A program made the translations under genes and the position numbers. Of a DNA stretch of 64,000 nt, positions 44,576-58,100 are shown in pieces (position 1 is the first letter of the stretch; every line of letters starts with the position of its first letter). Below the pieces are notes generated by a model. The model was not told where the DNA came from. It saw nothing but the letters and a program-made list of their open reading frames with translations, and did no database searches. This stretch comes from Aphelocoma coerulescens (taxonomy: Eukaryota > Chordata > Aves > Passeriformes > Corvidae): NCBI RefSeq assembly GCF_041296385.1, contig NW_027184064.1, positions 1,302,001 to 1,366,000 of the forward strand, written 5' to 3'.

Positions 44576-45570
44576 CTGGGATTTCACAAGTCTTGTGAAA
44601 AATGGAAAGGCCTGACTATTTAAGATGTAAAGGAATATCACTGAGCTGCAGAAATACTCTGCTTTTTGTTCTGAGAGTGACAAGTCAAAATGTCAAGTTC
44701 AAAAATCAGTAATTTTTTCTACTTTCATATTTGGATTGTTAGGTATCACAGTGGTGTAGAGAAATCACAGTGGTGTAGAGAAATGACGGTGTATTTCATA
44801 ATAATCACTGCCATCTTACAACCACTCTAGTAATAGCATGAAATAGTGTAGAGTTGAGATTTATGAGAATATCATACAGACAATTACACTAAGCATTGCA
44901 AACACTACACACCACGTCTCTTATTCTGTATTTGTTCTGTCATATAGTGATGGTACAAAATAAATTACTACAAGATATGAAGACGTTTGAAGCAAAATAA
45001 GTCAACAAAACACACTATATGAAAGTTTTAAATTAGATCACTCTTCACTTATGCTTCATATTTTACCCCTGATTTTTCAGCAGAAGTCCACGTAGAAGGA
45101 TGGAAATACAATCTGACATTGATATTTAAATTACAAGAGAAAGTGAATATGAGAGCTTTAGAAAAGCCTTTTCAATATAATTGTCTCTTGTAGCTCTGCA
45201 GCACAAAGAATAGGAATGAAGATAAGAATAGGGTTAGTTAAATTAAGCAAAAAAAATAGCAATTTGCTGTCTTAAAAAGAATATGAATGATAGAGTCTTC
45301 TTAATGTTAAGAAGCATACCAAAAGTTCTATATTTGACATAGTAAGTAGTGAAAACTGTGTTTTAATACTTGCAGACATTGCTGTATTTAGCTCCTTTGG
45401 AACACTAATTTCTCAAGCCCCATGTATTTTCTTCACAAAAAGTAATAGTAAAGAAATGCTTTTTATGTTGGAGGGTAAAAGGGATGTTTTTTAACATTTA
45501 TGCCTATTGCTATTTGAATTCCTATGCTGATATGAAGTCCCTAATTGAATATCATGCGTATCTTAGCAGC
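44576..45570. other. AT-rich noncoding stretch with a small tandem duplication
   Basis: ATCACAGTGGTGTAGAGAA occurs twice in tandem (44745-44763 and 44764-44782). Nothing else is recognised. Confidence 0.6.
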
Positions 45571-45574
45571 ATTT

Positions 45575-45950
45575 GAATATTGATGCTGCTGAATGTTGCT
45601 GCCTGCTCTGAGGTCGCCCTTCCCCCTCCCCAAGACTAGTCAGTCAAGTCAGGACTTGCCCCTGCCATGTGTTCTGAACCTCTTTGTTCTAATGCACGGG
45701 CAAAACCAAAAGTAACTCAGACTCTGGAGCAGTGTCTGATTGGCCAGTTACCCTGGGTCTGCCCCTAGCTCTCCCCTTTCCCTTCTTGTGAATAAAAGAG
45801 AGAGCTAAGAGTGGGCCTGCCCTCTTTTGGCTCTGCTCCCTCCTGCAAACAACTCCTGTTTGTCTCTGTCTCTGATTGAAAGCATCTAATTGCAGGATTA
45901 AGGCATAAGCCAAGGGCTATATTTCTACCTCTTTGCTTCTACTAGTGGTA
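45575..45950 (+). repeat. possible class I-type LTR
   Basis: GATTGGCC near 45739 (inverted CCAAT), GAATAAAAGAGAGAGC near 45790 (TATA-like or polyadenylation-like), then a C/T-rich stretch ending with 'tgtttgtctctgtctctgattg' resemble the U3-R-U5 of a gammaretrovirus-type LTR. The ends are not defined and no primer site was found. Confidence 0.4.
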
Positions 45951-47715
45951 TTAGCTTTGCAGCTGCCATTTGCCGCTTTTAGAGCTACAGAAATGCTAGA
46001 TTGCCTCTCTAGGCTGCTTGAGGCTTTGTAAGGCATTGAACTTCGAGGCTAGCCGGTAAAAGTGCTGAGAGGATTTCCACAGCTGAGGAACAGGACGTTC
46101 TAATTACATAAATTTTAGCCTATTTCACCATCTGGAATCCTTACAGATGGATCAGAAAGTCAGGAGCCTGAGATTCTTATTCAGCCAGCAGGTAAGGAAT
46201 TCACTGCACTGAAATGAGATTCCCTGAATATTAACTTGAAGATGGAGTCAAAACTGCTCTATAAAAGTGAAAGGAATGCTGGAAATTCAAAATCCTATTT
46301 TATTATTATGAAATAATGTTAAGGTTATAAAAATGCCAGGTCCCAACAAGAGAGGGAACAGATGAAGATAAATAGGAATTAAGGAGGTGTGCAGGGCTAA
46401 AAAATCTGCAACTCAAGACAGCTGACTCTGGGAAAGAGAGACTCCTGGAAGTAGAGCAGGATATTTAATAATGTCACTGTATGTATACAAACCATTTCAG
46501 TAGATTTCTCCCCATGATTCATTCCTATTTTTAGTGCTTGTATCTGGAAATGCGGTTGACTTTCAATGTTGTTCTACAATTGCTTCTCAACCATTACTAT
46601 GTACAGGAGTATAAATCCAGCTCTCTGCATGTTCAAAGTAGAAAAAAGGAGTCTGAAAGAAAAGAAATGACAAAACGTTCTTTTGCTAGCAAAACTCAGG
46701 TTTTCAGCTAGTATTCACTGCTGTTTTCCTGCTTCCATGCTGTTTTCTAATGGAATCAAGATGTTTTGCTCATTTCCAGACCTTAAAGGCAAGGACTAGT
46801 GGGTCACTGGGGCTTCCCCCACTTAGGATAAGTACAAAGACTTTCAAGTTCATATGAAGACTTCAGAATTTCTCTGGGATCCAGACACTTATTATTTCAG
46901 GTAAAGTTGTGTTTAAGTGAGCTTGTGGATTAAAGCCATGCACTGCATGAATGAATTCTAGAAGATTCTAATTTTTTTTTTTTTCAGAAGGGAACCCAGC
47001 TTGCTTTGGTGTCTGGACATATAATAAATATTTGTTTGCTGCATGTCACAAAAGCTTAAAAAAAGACCTAGCTTTGATTTAAACACATGTAAAATGTTTG
47101 ATTTTGAGTCATATGGGAGGAAAAAAATCCAAGGAAAGAAAATAAGAAAGAAAATAATAAGTTAGGGTTGTGAATATGTTGGTGTTTATTGAAGTTCTCC
47201 ATAAATATTACTTCTGGACTGAAAGTAGGTCTACACAATAAAAAAGTGAACTCTTACACATGATATCTAAACCTATAGGAATGTTGAAGCTGGTTCCAGA
47301 TTGGATCAGGTGTCAATTAGAGAAATAAGATGTGCTTTCTTCATTATATAATTCAGTTTGACATGTGTAAAACTATAGTTACATTATAAAACACATTCAA
47401 AGTTTGGTTCGCATTTGACTTTTCTAAAATACAAATAAGGATTTGCAAATTGCTTTCATAAGTTTTGTGACTATAAAAGCTGTTTTCTACCTTTGTAAGT
47501 AAATTAGAGAGATGAGTCATTTTTCAGAGTTTCAGCTAAAACTCATGACAATTTTAAGTTTGGCGATTTTTTGGTGACACTTATCTGTAACCATGCTTTT
47601 TTGGCAAATTTAGAAAAATTTTGTGAAAGTCTTCTCATATTAAAATATCTATTTTAGTTATTATAATAATAATATGTCAAGTCGAAAATCCTAAAAAAAG
47701 GATTCTTTAAAACAT
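45951..47715. other. AT-rich noncoding stretch, nothing recognised
   Basis: No feature can be supported here. Confidence 0.5.
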
Positions 47716-48428
47716 TGTTTGTGGGAAATGAAGTTACAGAGAACTCACAGAGAATTCGCAGATGCTGACAGAATACACAAACGACATTGTGCTTGAACAG
47801 ATAGAAATGGATACATGTTTTGATTTGTGGCCTTGGTGAAGACTGCCTGACTTAGAATAATGAGCTTTTGCAAATCTAAAGCAAACACAGTTTTGCAGTT
47901 TTGAAATGAATATGCTTTATAAGAGTAGAATGTATTTTAACAAATAAAAACATGCTTTATGCAAGAAATAATAGTAATAAGTAAAAGAGTAAAGAATTTA
48001 GAGTTTAACAATGTGTTTTATAATAGAGTTTCTTAGAAAGTTAAGATGTATTAATATAAGCCTGTGCAATAGACTATAATAGCAATATGCTTATTGGATA
48101 AGAAAAATTATACAGTTTTGATTGGTACAAATGTGTTAGCAAGTTTTGTGGCATTTGTTTATTGGCTTAAAAAGTTATGTAGGGTGTTGTAGAAAAAGTT
48201 GGGGGCTGCTGCACTTCCAGCAAGCCGTTGCTACCTCACTGAGTTGCTGCTATCTGGCACCTGTACCTGCTGCAGCTGACAGACTTACTGCTCTTGCTAT
48301 TGTTACCGTAACTACTGCCTTTGATATTAGAGATGCTGTTCGCAACGACTCTTCTGTCTCATCCTTCAATAAACATGAGACTGATTCAGCAATAACTATG
48401 TCAATGACTTCTCAGATACTTTAATCCC
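47716..48428 (+). repeat. possible LTR, plus strand
   Basis: The block at 48100-48425 has ATTGG boxes, GGCTTAAAAAGTTATG (TATA-like), a GC-richer stretch with CTG-rich text, and CAATAAACATGAG near 48368, about 50 bases before the apparent end. This is the U3-R-U5 order. The start TGTTTGTGGG at 47716 is a guess. Confidence 0.4.
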
Positions 48429-51400
48429 AGGACAACCCTGGAAATCCTGGCAATTGTTTAATAACAGATTGATAATTTTTTTCCAAGGACAAAATGAACC
48501 CTTTAAATTTTCTTAAACCTAAGCTACTTAGGTTTCTTTTTTTTTTTTTTTTTTTTTTTTTAGAAAGGAGGCTATATTATTTCAGGGGGTTTGTGCAGGA
48601 GTATGTTTAACCCTGCCATAAGAATAAAAAGGTTACTGTATTTTAGTAAATCTGTCAGTTTACTAACATGAAAATTATGCTTCCTAAATGTGGGGGACAG
48701 ACTTTTTACTTCACCTGATACTTGCTGGGTGCAGCAGAGCAGGAATGTGGAGGAGTGAGTTATGGAGTGATTTCATAGCCTGTGTTTCAGTGACCTTGGG
48801 CTTGGCAGAATTTAAAGCTGGGAATCCTGTGCATGAGCTGGAGCCATCTCCCAGAATATGCAGGTGGTGCTTTGCCAATACACTGAAATGTACACAGCAC
48901 AACCCCTGGCGAAAATGCCTGGAGAGCCTTTTACATCTGGTTTTACTGGGATGTAAAGCCCTTGGTCCATGAGGAGTCACCAATGGAGACAGGGAGCAGA
49001 TTTCTGGCTCTCTGCTGTCAGTGCTCTGACTTCCCAAGAGCTCATGCTGGTTGTCTCATGCTGGTTTTTAGCATCCAGCAATGAGCTATGTGGAATGGGA
49101 AATTATTATCAATAACAGTCATACTTTTAACTTTAGAAGAATGGAGAGAAAGCCAGCAGAAATAGGTTTGGGGCAAAAGCAAAAATTACTAGTAACATAC
49201 TTCATCCAATTTTACATTTCCTGTCATTCTCTCTAAATTTTTCCAGTGCTTTCTCTGCAGATTTTCCATCCCACTGGATTGTGATATAGCTACAATTTGT
49301 TTCTGATTTTACATTATATCACACTGACAGTTCATAAGTATAAAATACCAGTGAGGCGTTTTCATAGGACATTTTAGCTTAGTTCTGACTTTGGATGGAA
49401 TGAAATATGTTCTGTTAAAAAGGGAATTTATGGAGGTAATCACTTGGAGTGATCTCTTTCAACAGAACTCTTAATTTCACACCTTGTTCATTTTGAAATA
49501 AACCTTTACGAAAGGCATGTTGTCAATAGTGAACTGCAACTTTTTCTGCCAAGTCACCTAAACTATTGCTGTGTACAAATAAGTAGCATACAGAATCAGA
49601 CTATTAAAAGGTAAAATTGTCAGTTTGGCTCACAGGTCTCACTGCTCAGGCTATGACATGGAACAGGTTCAGTGAATATACATATTTTTCACAATTTTGG
49701 TTCCAAGTTGTAAATTTCTCTGTGTTTCTGTAAGATAAGTCTCCTGATGTGTGCATTTTGTGCTGATTTCTTTTTTTTTTTTAATAGCATATATTTCTGT
49801 GAACAAAAGATTCTCTGTATCTATATATGTCAAAGAACAATAAAAAGACACATATCTATAGTTTTTATACCTATAGTTGCAGGTGCCCAAGAGCTGCAAG
49901 AGGCTGCTGGGTGGTCTCTGAGCTCTGCAGTCATGATAGTGGGTAAGGAAAGACAAAAGGGAAAAGGGGAATGACTTAGGGAACACCAAGGTCAGAAAAA
50001 GAGATGCCCCATTTTCTTCTTTACTATGTATGCATGTGCATAAGTAAACACATAGTTTTTTTAATTTTTACTGTTCCAGAATATTTCCTTAAAAATTGAG
50101 TGTAATCACAGCGTCAGTGGAAATGGTCACTTTTGACAATATTGACCATTCTGTCCTGCTGAAAACACAGGATTCTTACAATCTGAACAAAATGAGCAAT
50201 GTTCTGTAAGGAGCTATTACCTGGAAAGGCATATATTTTTAAGTTGCTCTTTCTCTGTCAGCTTGTAACTTACACTAAGCACTTCAAAATGTTTTTAACT
50301 TTGAATAGTGGAGCAGCTTCACTGCCTGTGGTGGGCTTTGGTCCAGACATTCATGCACACCATAATCTGCAGGAACATTTTGTGATCATCACCATATTTC
50401 AACTAAAATTGCTTTCATTGAGCACATGAGCTTGATTTTTAACCATACATTTAAATATTCTTATGCCAGATTGTCTATTATGCAACTCAAGTAGCCTAAT
50501 TGTGTCATCAGTGGATTGTAAGGTTTAACTTCATGCATGGAGAGTATCTGCCTACATGAAACTGGGAATGGGAGTTACAATTTGATATAGAATACAAAAT
50601 ATTAGCATGTTACATACATGTACTCTTTGATATGTTAATTTCTCTGTCACTGGGTTTTATTTCTATATTTTTCCTCTGTTAAATCATCTTGCAAAAAGGA
50701 CCTTTGATGAGAGCTTATGTGTATCCTAAATTGAAGTGAACTTTAATTGTGCTTTTTCTAAGTCTGATTATAATTGCCATTACAGAAATTCAGCATATTA
50801 TTAAAGTTTTTATGAATGAAAGAATATATTCTCAGAGGTTGTTCTCTATTTATGTCATGGTCCATAGCAATACAATAGTTTTAATCATCTGCTTTAGACA
50901 TTTTGACTTATCAGGTAAAATATATCCAAACAAAGTCAGAGAAATATTTCTTCTTTTTCTATTTTTTTTTCTTTTAATCATCTCACTCTGCTAATTACTG
51001 TAGGAGAACAAAGGGAACTAGACTGTTCAATCTTTGTCTTAGCATAGGAATAAATTATTGTCCCACTGCAGGGCATATTGAATATTTCAAAATAAAAGCC
51101 TCAGATAAACAGACATTTTAGTTAATAAACAGTATAACTTTGCAAGCATTACATTTATGACAGTCATATTGAGGACTGCAGTACAATGTATTTAGCCAAC
51201 TGCTGTGGTACAGACTCACATAAAGCGCTTGATTTCACCCATATATTACATACCACCATCAACTTTTTGTGTACTTTGAAAGTACTATATAAAAAGAGTA
51301 AAGATGTTAGAAAATACTAGATATGAAACACAGTAACTGTTCATGTGGTTGAAAATTGGGCAAATATGATATTGTATTTTAATTTATGCAGTAGACAGTG

Positions 51401-52135
51401 AGTATGAAGAGGATTTTCTCACATATGCTGTGACATATTAATTCTTTATGGTGCAATGATAAAATGAAAAGCAGTCTGAAATTTAACCAGTTTGAGGGGG
51501 AAAAGTGACTGGTTCTTTAAAATTAGTTCTGATTGCCTTGGCAGGAATTTACTTCTACTTGTTCCTTGGGAAAAGAACTGAGTAAGAGTGTAATTTAAAT
51601 GATAACTGGTCTTAATTTATAAAGTATGTGGGTCCTATTTAGAGAAATAACTTTGCTCATCTTCTGGAAGTTAAAAACAGCTTGTTATGGCTGGGTTAAT
51701 ATTTATTCCAAGATGGATAGTGTTGGGTACTGAAAACAGGTGTCATGATATTATGACACAATCAATTTTTTAAATCCCAACTAGAAATATGCAGGCATTT
51801 CTTTGTCTTTCCTCAATAAATATGTGCATAGTACTATTTCATTAAAAAGATTTGGCACTTTATGTATTTCATAGCAGAAATCCAACCAGTAATACATAGA
51901 ACCCTAAACAATGGGCACAAACCCTGATGATAAAAAGGTGGCTGGCAGGTTTGCCAGCGAAACTCTAATTTGAGGCAAGAGCTGTCCATATTTGTAGCTC
52001 TCCATAGGGTATATGCAAATGATTGGAAAGAATTACGCTATGGAATTATACATTTAAAATCAGCAAATTTTCATCAAGATTTAAATAGTTTTGCAAGGGA
52101 AGTGTGGACTTGCCACATGGACCAGTAATACCTTG
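48429..52135. other. AT-rich noncoding stretch, nothing recognised
   Basis: A T-run of more than 20 bases lies at 48537-48562. Frames such as 48688-48972 have no known motif. Confidence 0.5.
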
Positions 52136-52139
52136 TGTT

Positions 52140-53200
52140 ATTTGGAGACACTGCACAAGGTGAGCCTGTTCTAGCGAGTCACTGAGTCACAGACATCATG
52201 TCCTTGGTTTTTGTCACCATGATGCCACAGAGGATGATGCACTGACGCAGTCCAGCACCTTAATTGTGTCTCCCCTGATGGGGGAGGCTTTTTAGAGTCT
52301 TTGCCAGGAATCTGAGAGATGAACGGGACTTCTGTATTTTCTCGGTCTTCAGGTTGTTTATCTTATCAGCAATTCACATGCCGACAGCATAGCATGAAGC
52401 AGAGCAAAATACAAAAGGCAAAATGCAGGAAAGCTCAAGGCTTTTTAAAGGTAAACTAACCAGTGGTCACTAAAAGCATACATTATTTTTACTTTTCTAT
52501 CAATTATCTAGTCACGCAGTCAGGAATTGCGGAATTCTTTATCCAATCATCCCAAACTACGTCTACTGAAGAAGAAGAAGAAGAAGAAGAAGAAGAAGAA
52601 GAAGAAGAAGAAGAAGAAGAAGAAGAGGAAGAGGAGGAAGAGGAAGAGGAAGAGGAAGAGGAAGAGGAAGAGGAAGAGGAAGAGGAAGAGGAAGAGGAAG
52701 AGGAAGAGGAAGAGGAAGAGGAAGAGGAAGAGGAAGAGGAAGAGGAAGAGGAAGAAGAAGAAGAAGAAGAAGAAGAAGAAGAAGAAGAAGAGGAGGAGGA
52801 GGAGGTCTGGAGAACAACAACACTCCTCCATTTTTATGTTTTTTGCTTTTATCTATTTACTATATTAATAAACCCAAAACCTCTAAGTTTTTCACCCTGT
52901 GACAATCTTACATAGTATTCTATCACCTAGTTCACACCATTGTAGATTCTAATTCTTCCCAGAGGGTAGGCAATTTTCTGCATGGACGACGGTCAAAAAC
53001 AGTGTCCAGGGGGGTAGAACCCCTCAAAACAGGCAGAGGAGTACTCTCTGTGCTCTGGGTTCCCACAATGCAACACTTGACATCTTAGTCTAGCAGGAAG
53101 GTTATACATGCTCATCCCTGACAGAGCTCCTCCTACTGCAGCCTGCAGGCTGGGGAGCGCTCAGACAGTGGCCTCTCTGCTGCGTGGTGAAGCTCCTCCT
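52140..53200 (-). repeat. probable LTR carrying the purine array, minus strand
   Basis: On the minus strand the order is: text near 53190-52810, the GAA/GAGGAA array (as CTT/CCTCTT), a GGATGATTGGATAAAG block near 52545 (CCAAT region), TTTAAAAAGCC near 52447 (TATA-like), GATAAACAACCTGAAGACCG near 52368-52345 (polyadenylation region) and a GC-richer end near 52200. This resembles a U3-R-U5 of a passerine class II LTR with the array in U3. The outer ends are not fixed. Confidence 0.45.
52568..52805 (+). repeat. (GAA)n/(GAGGAA)n purine-only array
   Basis: About 238 bases contain only G and A on the plus strand: GAA units to about 52625, GAGGAA units to about 52752, GAA units again to about 52790 and GAG units at the end. 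The long acidic frame (150 aa, poly-Glu) and the Lys/Arg-rich, Phe/Leu-rich frames in other phases are products of the repeat, not genes. Confidence 0.97.
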
Positions 53201-53589
53201 GGCCCTGGAGTATGTCCAGTTCTGGAATGATTGGGCAGATACTCTGTTCCTTTCTGTGTAGGAAGCAGGTTGATTCACTGTTTCAAATGACTGTACTATT
53301 AAATTTTATCTCCAGGCTTTGGTTCATTCCCTTAAGCACTGTCATTAACAACCCTTTTTGGCTGTGTTGCATGTGGTTAGATTTGCCTCCTCTTGGGAGG
53401 CAAAACTAGAAAAAATCATACACACACACCCTCCTCCCCCCCTCCCCCTTAATTCATCTTCTTTGCATTGTCTTTTGATGAGGTCTATGTAATTGTTTTG
53501 TGCTTTGTATTGCAAATTCTTTGGGACAAGAATCCCATCCTAGTGCTACTGCTTTAGAAATTGTATTTTTATTATTCAAACAAATATAA
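53201..53589. other. noncoding stretch with C-rich simple sequence
   Basis: A CA run and a C/T-rich run lie at 53419-53449; otherwise nothing is recognised. Confidence 0.5.
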
Positions 53590-54130
53590 ACAACAGTTGT
53601 GATGGATAGACCAAACTGCTCTCTAATTCCCCCTCCTCAGCAGGACAGGGGGACAAAATACAAAAATAAATTAATGGGTTGAGATAAGGACAGGGTCAGA
53701 TTACTCACCAGTTACCATCATGGGCCAAACAGACTCAATTTGAGGAAATTAGATTAATTCATTGTCAATTAATGACAGAGTAGGGTAGTAAGAAATAGAA
53801 GCAAATCTAGAAACACCTTCCCCCTACCTCCCTTCTTTCCAGGCTTAATTCCCCTCAGCTCATCTACTTCTGTACCACCTCCACCCTGGTGGTATATTGA
53901 ATGTATTGAATGGGAGTTGCCATCAGTTCATAACCTGTTCTCTCTCCCACTCTTCCCTTCTCACGCTCTTTTCCTGCTGCAGTGTGGGGTCCCTCCCAGG
54001 GGATGTAGTCCTTCAGAAATTTCTCCAATGTGTGTCCTTCCCACAAGCTGTAGTTCTTCATGAAGAACACTCCCACTGCTCCAGTGTGGGTCTCTCCCAC
54101 AGGGTTCCCTGGACTATGCTTTCAAGGTAG
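53590..54130 (-). repeat. avian LTR fragment, minus strand
   Basis: The text 'gggttgagataaggacaggg', 'accatcatgggccaaacagactca', 'gagtagggtagtaagaaata' and the repeated unit 'ccagtgtgggtctctcccac'/'gcagtgtggggtccctccca' is the well-known internal pattern of an abundant avian class III-type LTR, related to the one at 36697-37239. The copy here is old and lacks clear ends. The phrase ending in 'cccac' is repeated about three times at 53970-54105, an internal tandem repeat of about 45 bases. Confidence 0.6.
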
Positions 54131-55080
54131 AGATTGTGCTTCAAATCGATCCTACTCTCAAATTTCTGGTGAACTTGCGGGGAAGAAATTATTTTAAATA
54201 AATGCTGGGGTTTTTTGTGGAATAGAACCACATCCAAACTTATTTCTATCTGGTTGGAATTTGAGGAAGAACACTAACAATACAGAAAGACTTTTAAAAA
54301 AGATAAACATAAAAAGTAGGTATTTTTGACCTATTACAAGAAATAAGTAGTTCTTAAAAGAGCATACAAATGTGTTTTCAAGTAGAAACTTGATAATCAA
54401 ATAGCCAAAATCTTAGGGAAAATATGTTCATAACTTAAGTATAAAAATGCTGAGTGACAGAGAATTGATCTAAGCTTCCCTGCCAAAACCCTAAAAAACC
54501 AAATGCTGAAAAACTTCTAAAAATAATTTTTAAAACATACTCTTATAAATGTAATTGGAAAGCATTAACTCAAAGGGGCACTTCTAAAATATCAGGAGAA
54601 TATGCTTCCTAGAATGTAAAGATGATGCCATCTTAGCAAAGTTAACAACACTACCTGTGGCAAAATTTTCTTACATTTATAAATCCTGAGATTATATCCA
54701 AAATGATTTCATTAGATGAGAAAACCTCTTAAGAATGCAGGATTACCATTATTTCTTTTAAAATGTAGACTAGCAACTGAACCCCTAAAGTGAGATTTTG
54801 AATAGTCCCATCTCCTACATGTAATTATCTCAGAAGATGTATCTGTTGTTAGGAACTGCAAAGTCAGTTGTTCTAGGGGAGGTTTTTATGGGGGCCGCTT
54901 GTCTGGAAGCCTGTTCTAGGGTATGTTTGTATCACAAGAGAAAAGCTTTTCAAAACAAATCAAAAGGAAGACAGACTTCCAAATGCTTCAGGTGTTTTGC
55001 ATCTTCATTTTTTTCTTTGGAAAATGCAAAATACAGTTTTTACCTTTTCCAGACTTCACGTCTTTCTTTTTGTTTGTTAC
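54131..55080. other. AT-rich noncoding stretch, nothing recognised
   Basis: No feature can be supported here. Confidence 0.5.
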
Positions 55081-55096
55081 TGGGTTTTGGTTTGGT

Positions 55097-55143
55097 TTTT
55101 TTGGGGGGAGTGGGTGGGGGTTGGGGTGTGGGGGTGTGTGTGG
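55097..55143 (+). repeat. G-rich tract (G-quadruplex potential)
   Basis: Six or more runs of three or more Gs (GGGGGGAG, GGG, GGGGG, GGGG, GGGGG) within about 45 bases on the plus strand, in otherwise AT-rich DNA, with short loops. Confidence 0.75.
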
Positions 55144-58100
55144 AATTTGGTATAGGTGTGTAGAATTTTGTATTTTTCTTTCTACTGGCTCTTACGCCAC
55201 TTTTTTTGGTCTCTGTTAAGCACAGACAGTTCTCTTTGTTCACAGAAATGTCAGAAGTGTGACTACTGCATTTGCAATTGTCCTTCAGTTTGTCAGCTTC
55301 TGTGAGTTAACTGCAGTCCTCTGCTCTAAACAGAGGTGTAAGCCCTAATACCAGTACTGCACTTTGACAATTGAAAACCTTTTTCTTTCCCTTCTCCATT
55401 TGTAACATCATTCTTATTTTATAGTAAGAAAATATAAATGCATACATATTTATTAGCATTTTGTCATACTCTCCAGTCTCTTAAATGTAGTCAAAAACCA
55501 GCATCTACTACTTCTGGAACTGAAAGATAAAACTCATAAAGTTTCCATGAAAAAAAATGCAGCGCCAGAAAGAGAATCATGAGGGGAAAAAAGAGAAGAG
55601 TCTGGCTACTGAAAGGGGATACTTTTTCTTTCAAATAATAAAAATAAAGCCATTCCAGAATATTGCATTAAATGGGCAAGAAGATAGGTAGATATTTAAG
55701 TACTGAAACAATCTTTTTTTACTGTATTTGGAGTATTAAATATGGGTTCTTTAAATGTTTCTTCTTCTTATAAGTAAAACTATTGTTCAGAACATGTTTC
55801 TCACACCTTTCAGAAGGGCAATGTGTTGTGGTTGGTTTTCTGTCTGTAGTGAGCTAGGTGAGAGGTAGTTTGGAGGAAGACTCCAGACTGGAAGGAAATA
55901 GGGATTAGACGTAAGTAGCACATTCATTTGTGACTACTGTAGATTTGAAGTTATATTTATTTTTCATTTGAGAGTGCTCAGCAAAAAAATATATTTCTTA
56001 TGAAATCTAGTATTGAAAAGATATTCAGTATAAACTGACTTTTCTTTCAACTAGATTGTACATAAAATTATCTGATAATTATTATAGATGGGACTGTTGT
56101 CCCAGCTTTGTCAGCAAAGCTCTTCTTTGGATGATGTAGTGATGCCTCACCCTTTCAATTAGAGTTCCAAAGTTACAATGTACAGATCACAGAGTATCAG
56201 TTAAATCTTTGGGTGCCACTTTATTTCTCTATTCACTTAGGACTTTATTTCTTTCCTCAATGGACAGTGGTTTCCCTTCCTGAGTAATTTGTCACAAAGG
56301 CTAAAATCTTGCTTTAGCCTGTTTTGTTTTTCTGTGAAGAAGTACAGCATGAGGGATTGCTCTAGAAACTTCTTAGCTAAGTGCATGTTTCTGCTTTTTG
56401 CAACTCATTCTGCTGTAGTTTGCTTGCCATTATTTCCTTCTGTCTTGATTTTCCTCTGAAATATCCATATTTTAAATGCAAAGGAAACAATATAATGTAA
56501 ATAGTTTTGGAACATCATTAGTTTGTGTAAAATTAAAGAAAATATATTTATTTTTCCAAGAGAAGAATATATTTTGCCCACCCATCCTTGTCTCCAGTAA
56601 AATGTTTGCAATTAATATATTAGGATATTTTTTTCGGAAGAGAGAGACAACTTGTCACTTATAATTTGGACTGGATCTATAATTTCACTGCACACTGATT
56701 ATGACTCTATGATTTTATCCCATGGCACTGCAGGCTATTAATATGCACACTACTATCATCAGTAAAAAATATATTATCTGTCAAAAATAGAAAGGTTCAC
56801 CAAAGAAAAAGGTCCCATTTAATCCTTGAGAACAGGGTAATTCCTAAATGGAACATATATGTTGATCTTTCTAAAGATATGCAATTCATCCTGTACAAAG
56901 ATAAGATGAATTTAAGATATATAAAACTCTAAAACCGTGAAACCTTCTAAAGACAGGTAGATCATCACCTTCATAGGTAACCATCATTAGAATTTCTCCT
57001 TTGGATAAAACTAATAACAAATGCTCTCTGGGGTATGTTGTAGTGCAGTTCAAGTACTTTGATACTTGGGTGGTACCATTTGGATTCCTGACATGTTCTG
57101 CCTGATAAAAATCAATTACTGGTGCTATTTAGGTAGGAAAGTTCACCCTACTATGAGTATGACTGTAACAGTAGTAGTGCTAACAGAAGTCTCAGCATCA
57201 TGCCTGTGTTCATGTATGAAGAATGGAGAGTTAAAAAGGTGATAGAGATGAAATTGTATTTACAGTATTTCAGAAAAGTCACCTAACAAATCTTGTCAGA
57301 GGAATATGAGAGAGGAATTTTCTCACTTGTTCTCCTAAAGGATTAAGTGTATTGAGCCTTTCAGGCTGTAAACACCCAACTGTTCACCTGAACCACTTAG
57401 CAAACTAATGACCCATTCTAAGTAATTTTTCCAAATTACAACCCATAGAAATAAAATTTTTCTATGCATATTTTGTTAAACCACTGAAAATAAAAAAAAT
57501 GTGTTATTTCTTTTTTAATATTTCTGGCATTCAACAAGGCAAAACTCTCCCTGGTGTCTTGGACAGTATCTTCAGTGCAAGTTGACCCAAACTACCATTT
57601 CTCCTTTAGACCACGAGAGAAATTACCAAGAAGGGTTTGAAATAGACAAGACAGACTTTGATTTGAAAAAGATTGGGAGGTTGTTATTCAAATAGTTTTG
57701 TTAAAAACTAAAAGAGAAAAAATAAATTTTAGTAGCTGATGGGAACCAGTGTGCATTAAACTCATCTGCCTTTCACAGAACAGGAATGCTCATAATGATG
57801 TGGGAAAATGGTTGTTGAGGGGACTGATCAAAAAGCACTGTAATGATAATGAAGTGACACTTCATATCAGGCTTCAAATGACTCACAGCAATCAACAACA
57901 ACAACAACAACAAAAAGCAAGGAGAATTTTAGAATATGGATTTTTCCTCTTTGTAAAATTATTTGGGGGCCTTGATCCTTTTGATTTCCATTCATGAAAC
58001 AGGAATTGGCAACACAAAACATTCCAGTTGCCATTAAAAAACTTACAGAGGAGCAAGTGTCTGTATTAATGCTATGTATTTAAAAACAATATTATCTCAT

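Noticed and set aside
48688..48972. 94-aa plus-strand frame
   Set aside because: It has an ATG and a moderate length, but no recognisable domain, signal or splice context; the opposite strand has an equally long frame.
52463..52915. 150-aa frame dominated by glutamate, with Lys/Arg- and Phe/Leu-rich frames in other phases
   Set aside because: It is produced entirely by the GAA/GAGGAA simple repeat; the non-repeat ends have no known domain.
57749..57997. 82-aa frame with a poly-Gln run
   Set aside because: The Gln run is a CAA microsatellite; no other support for a gene.
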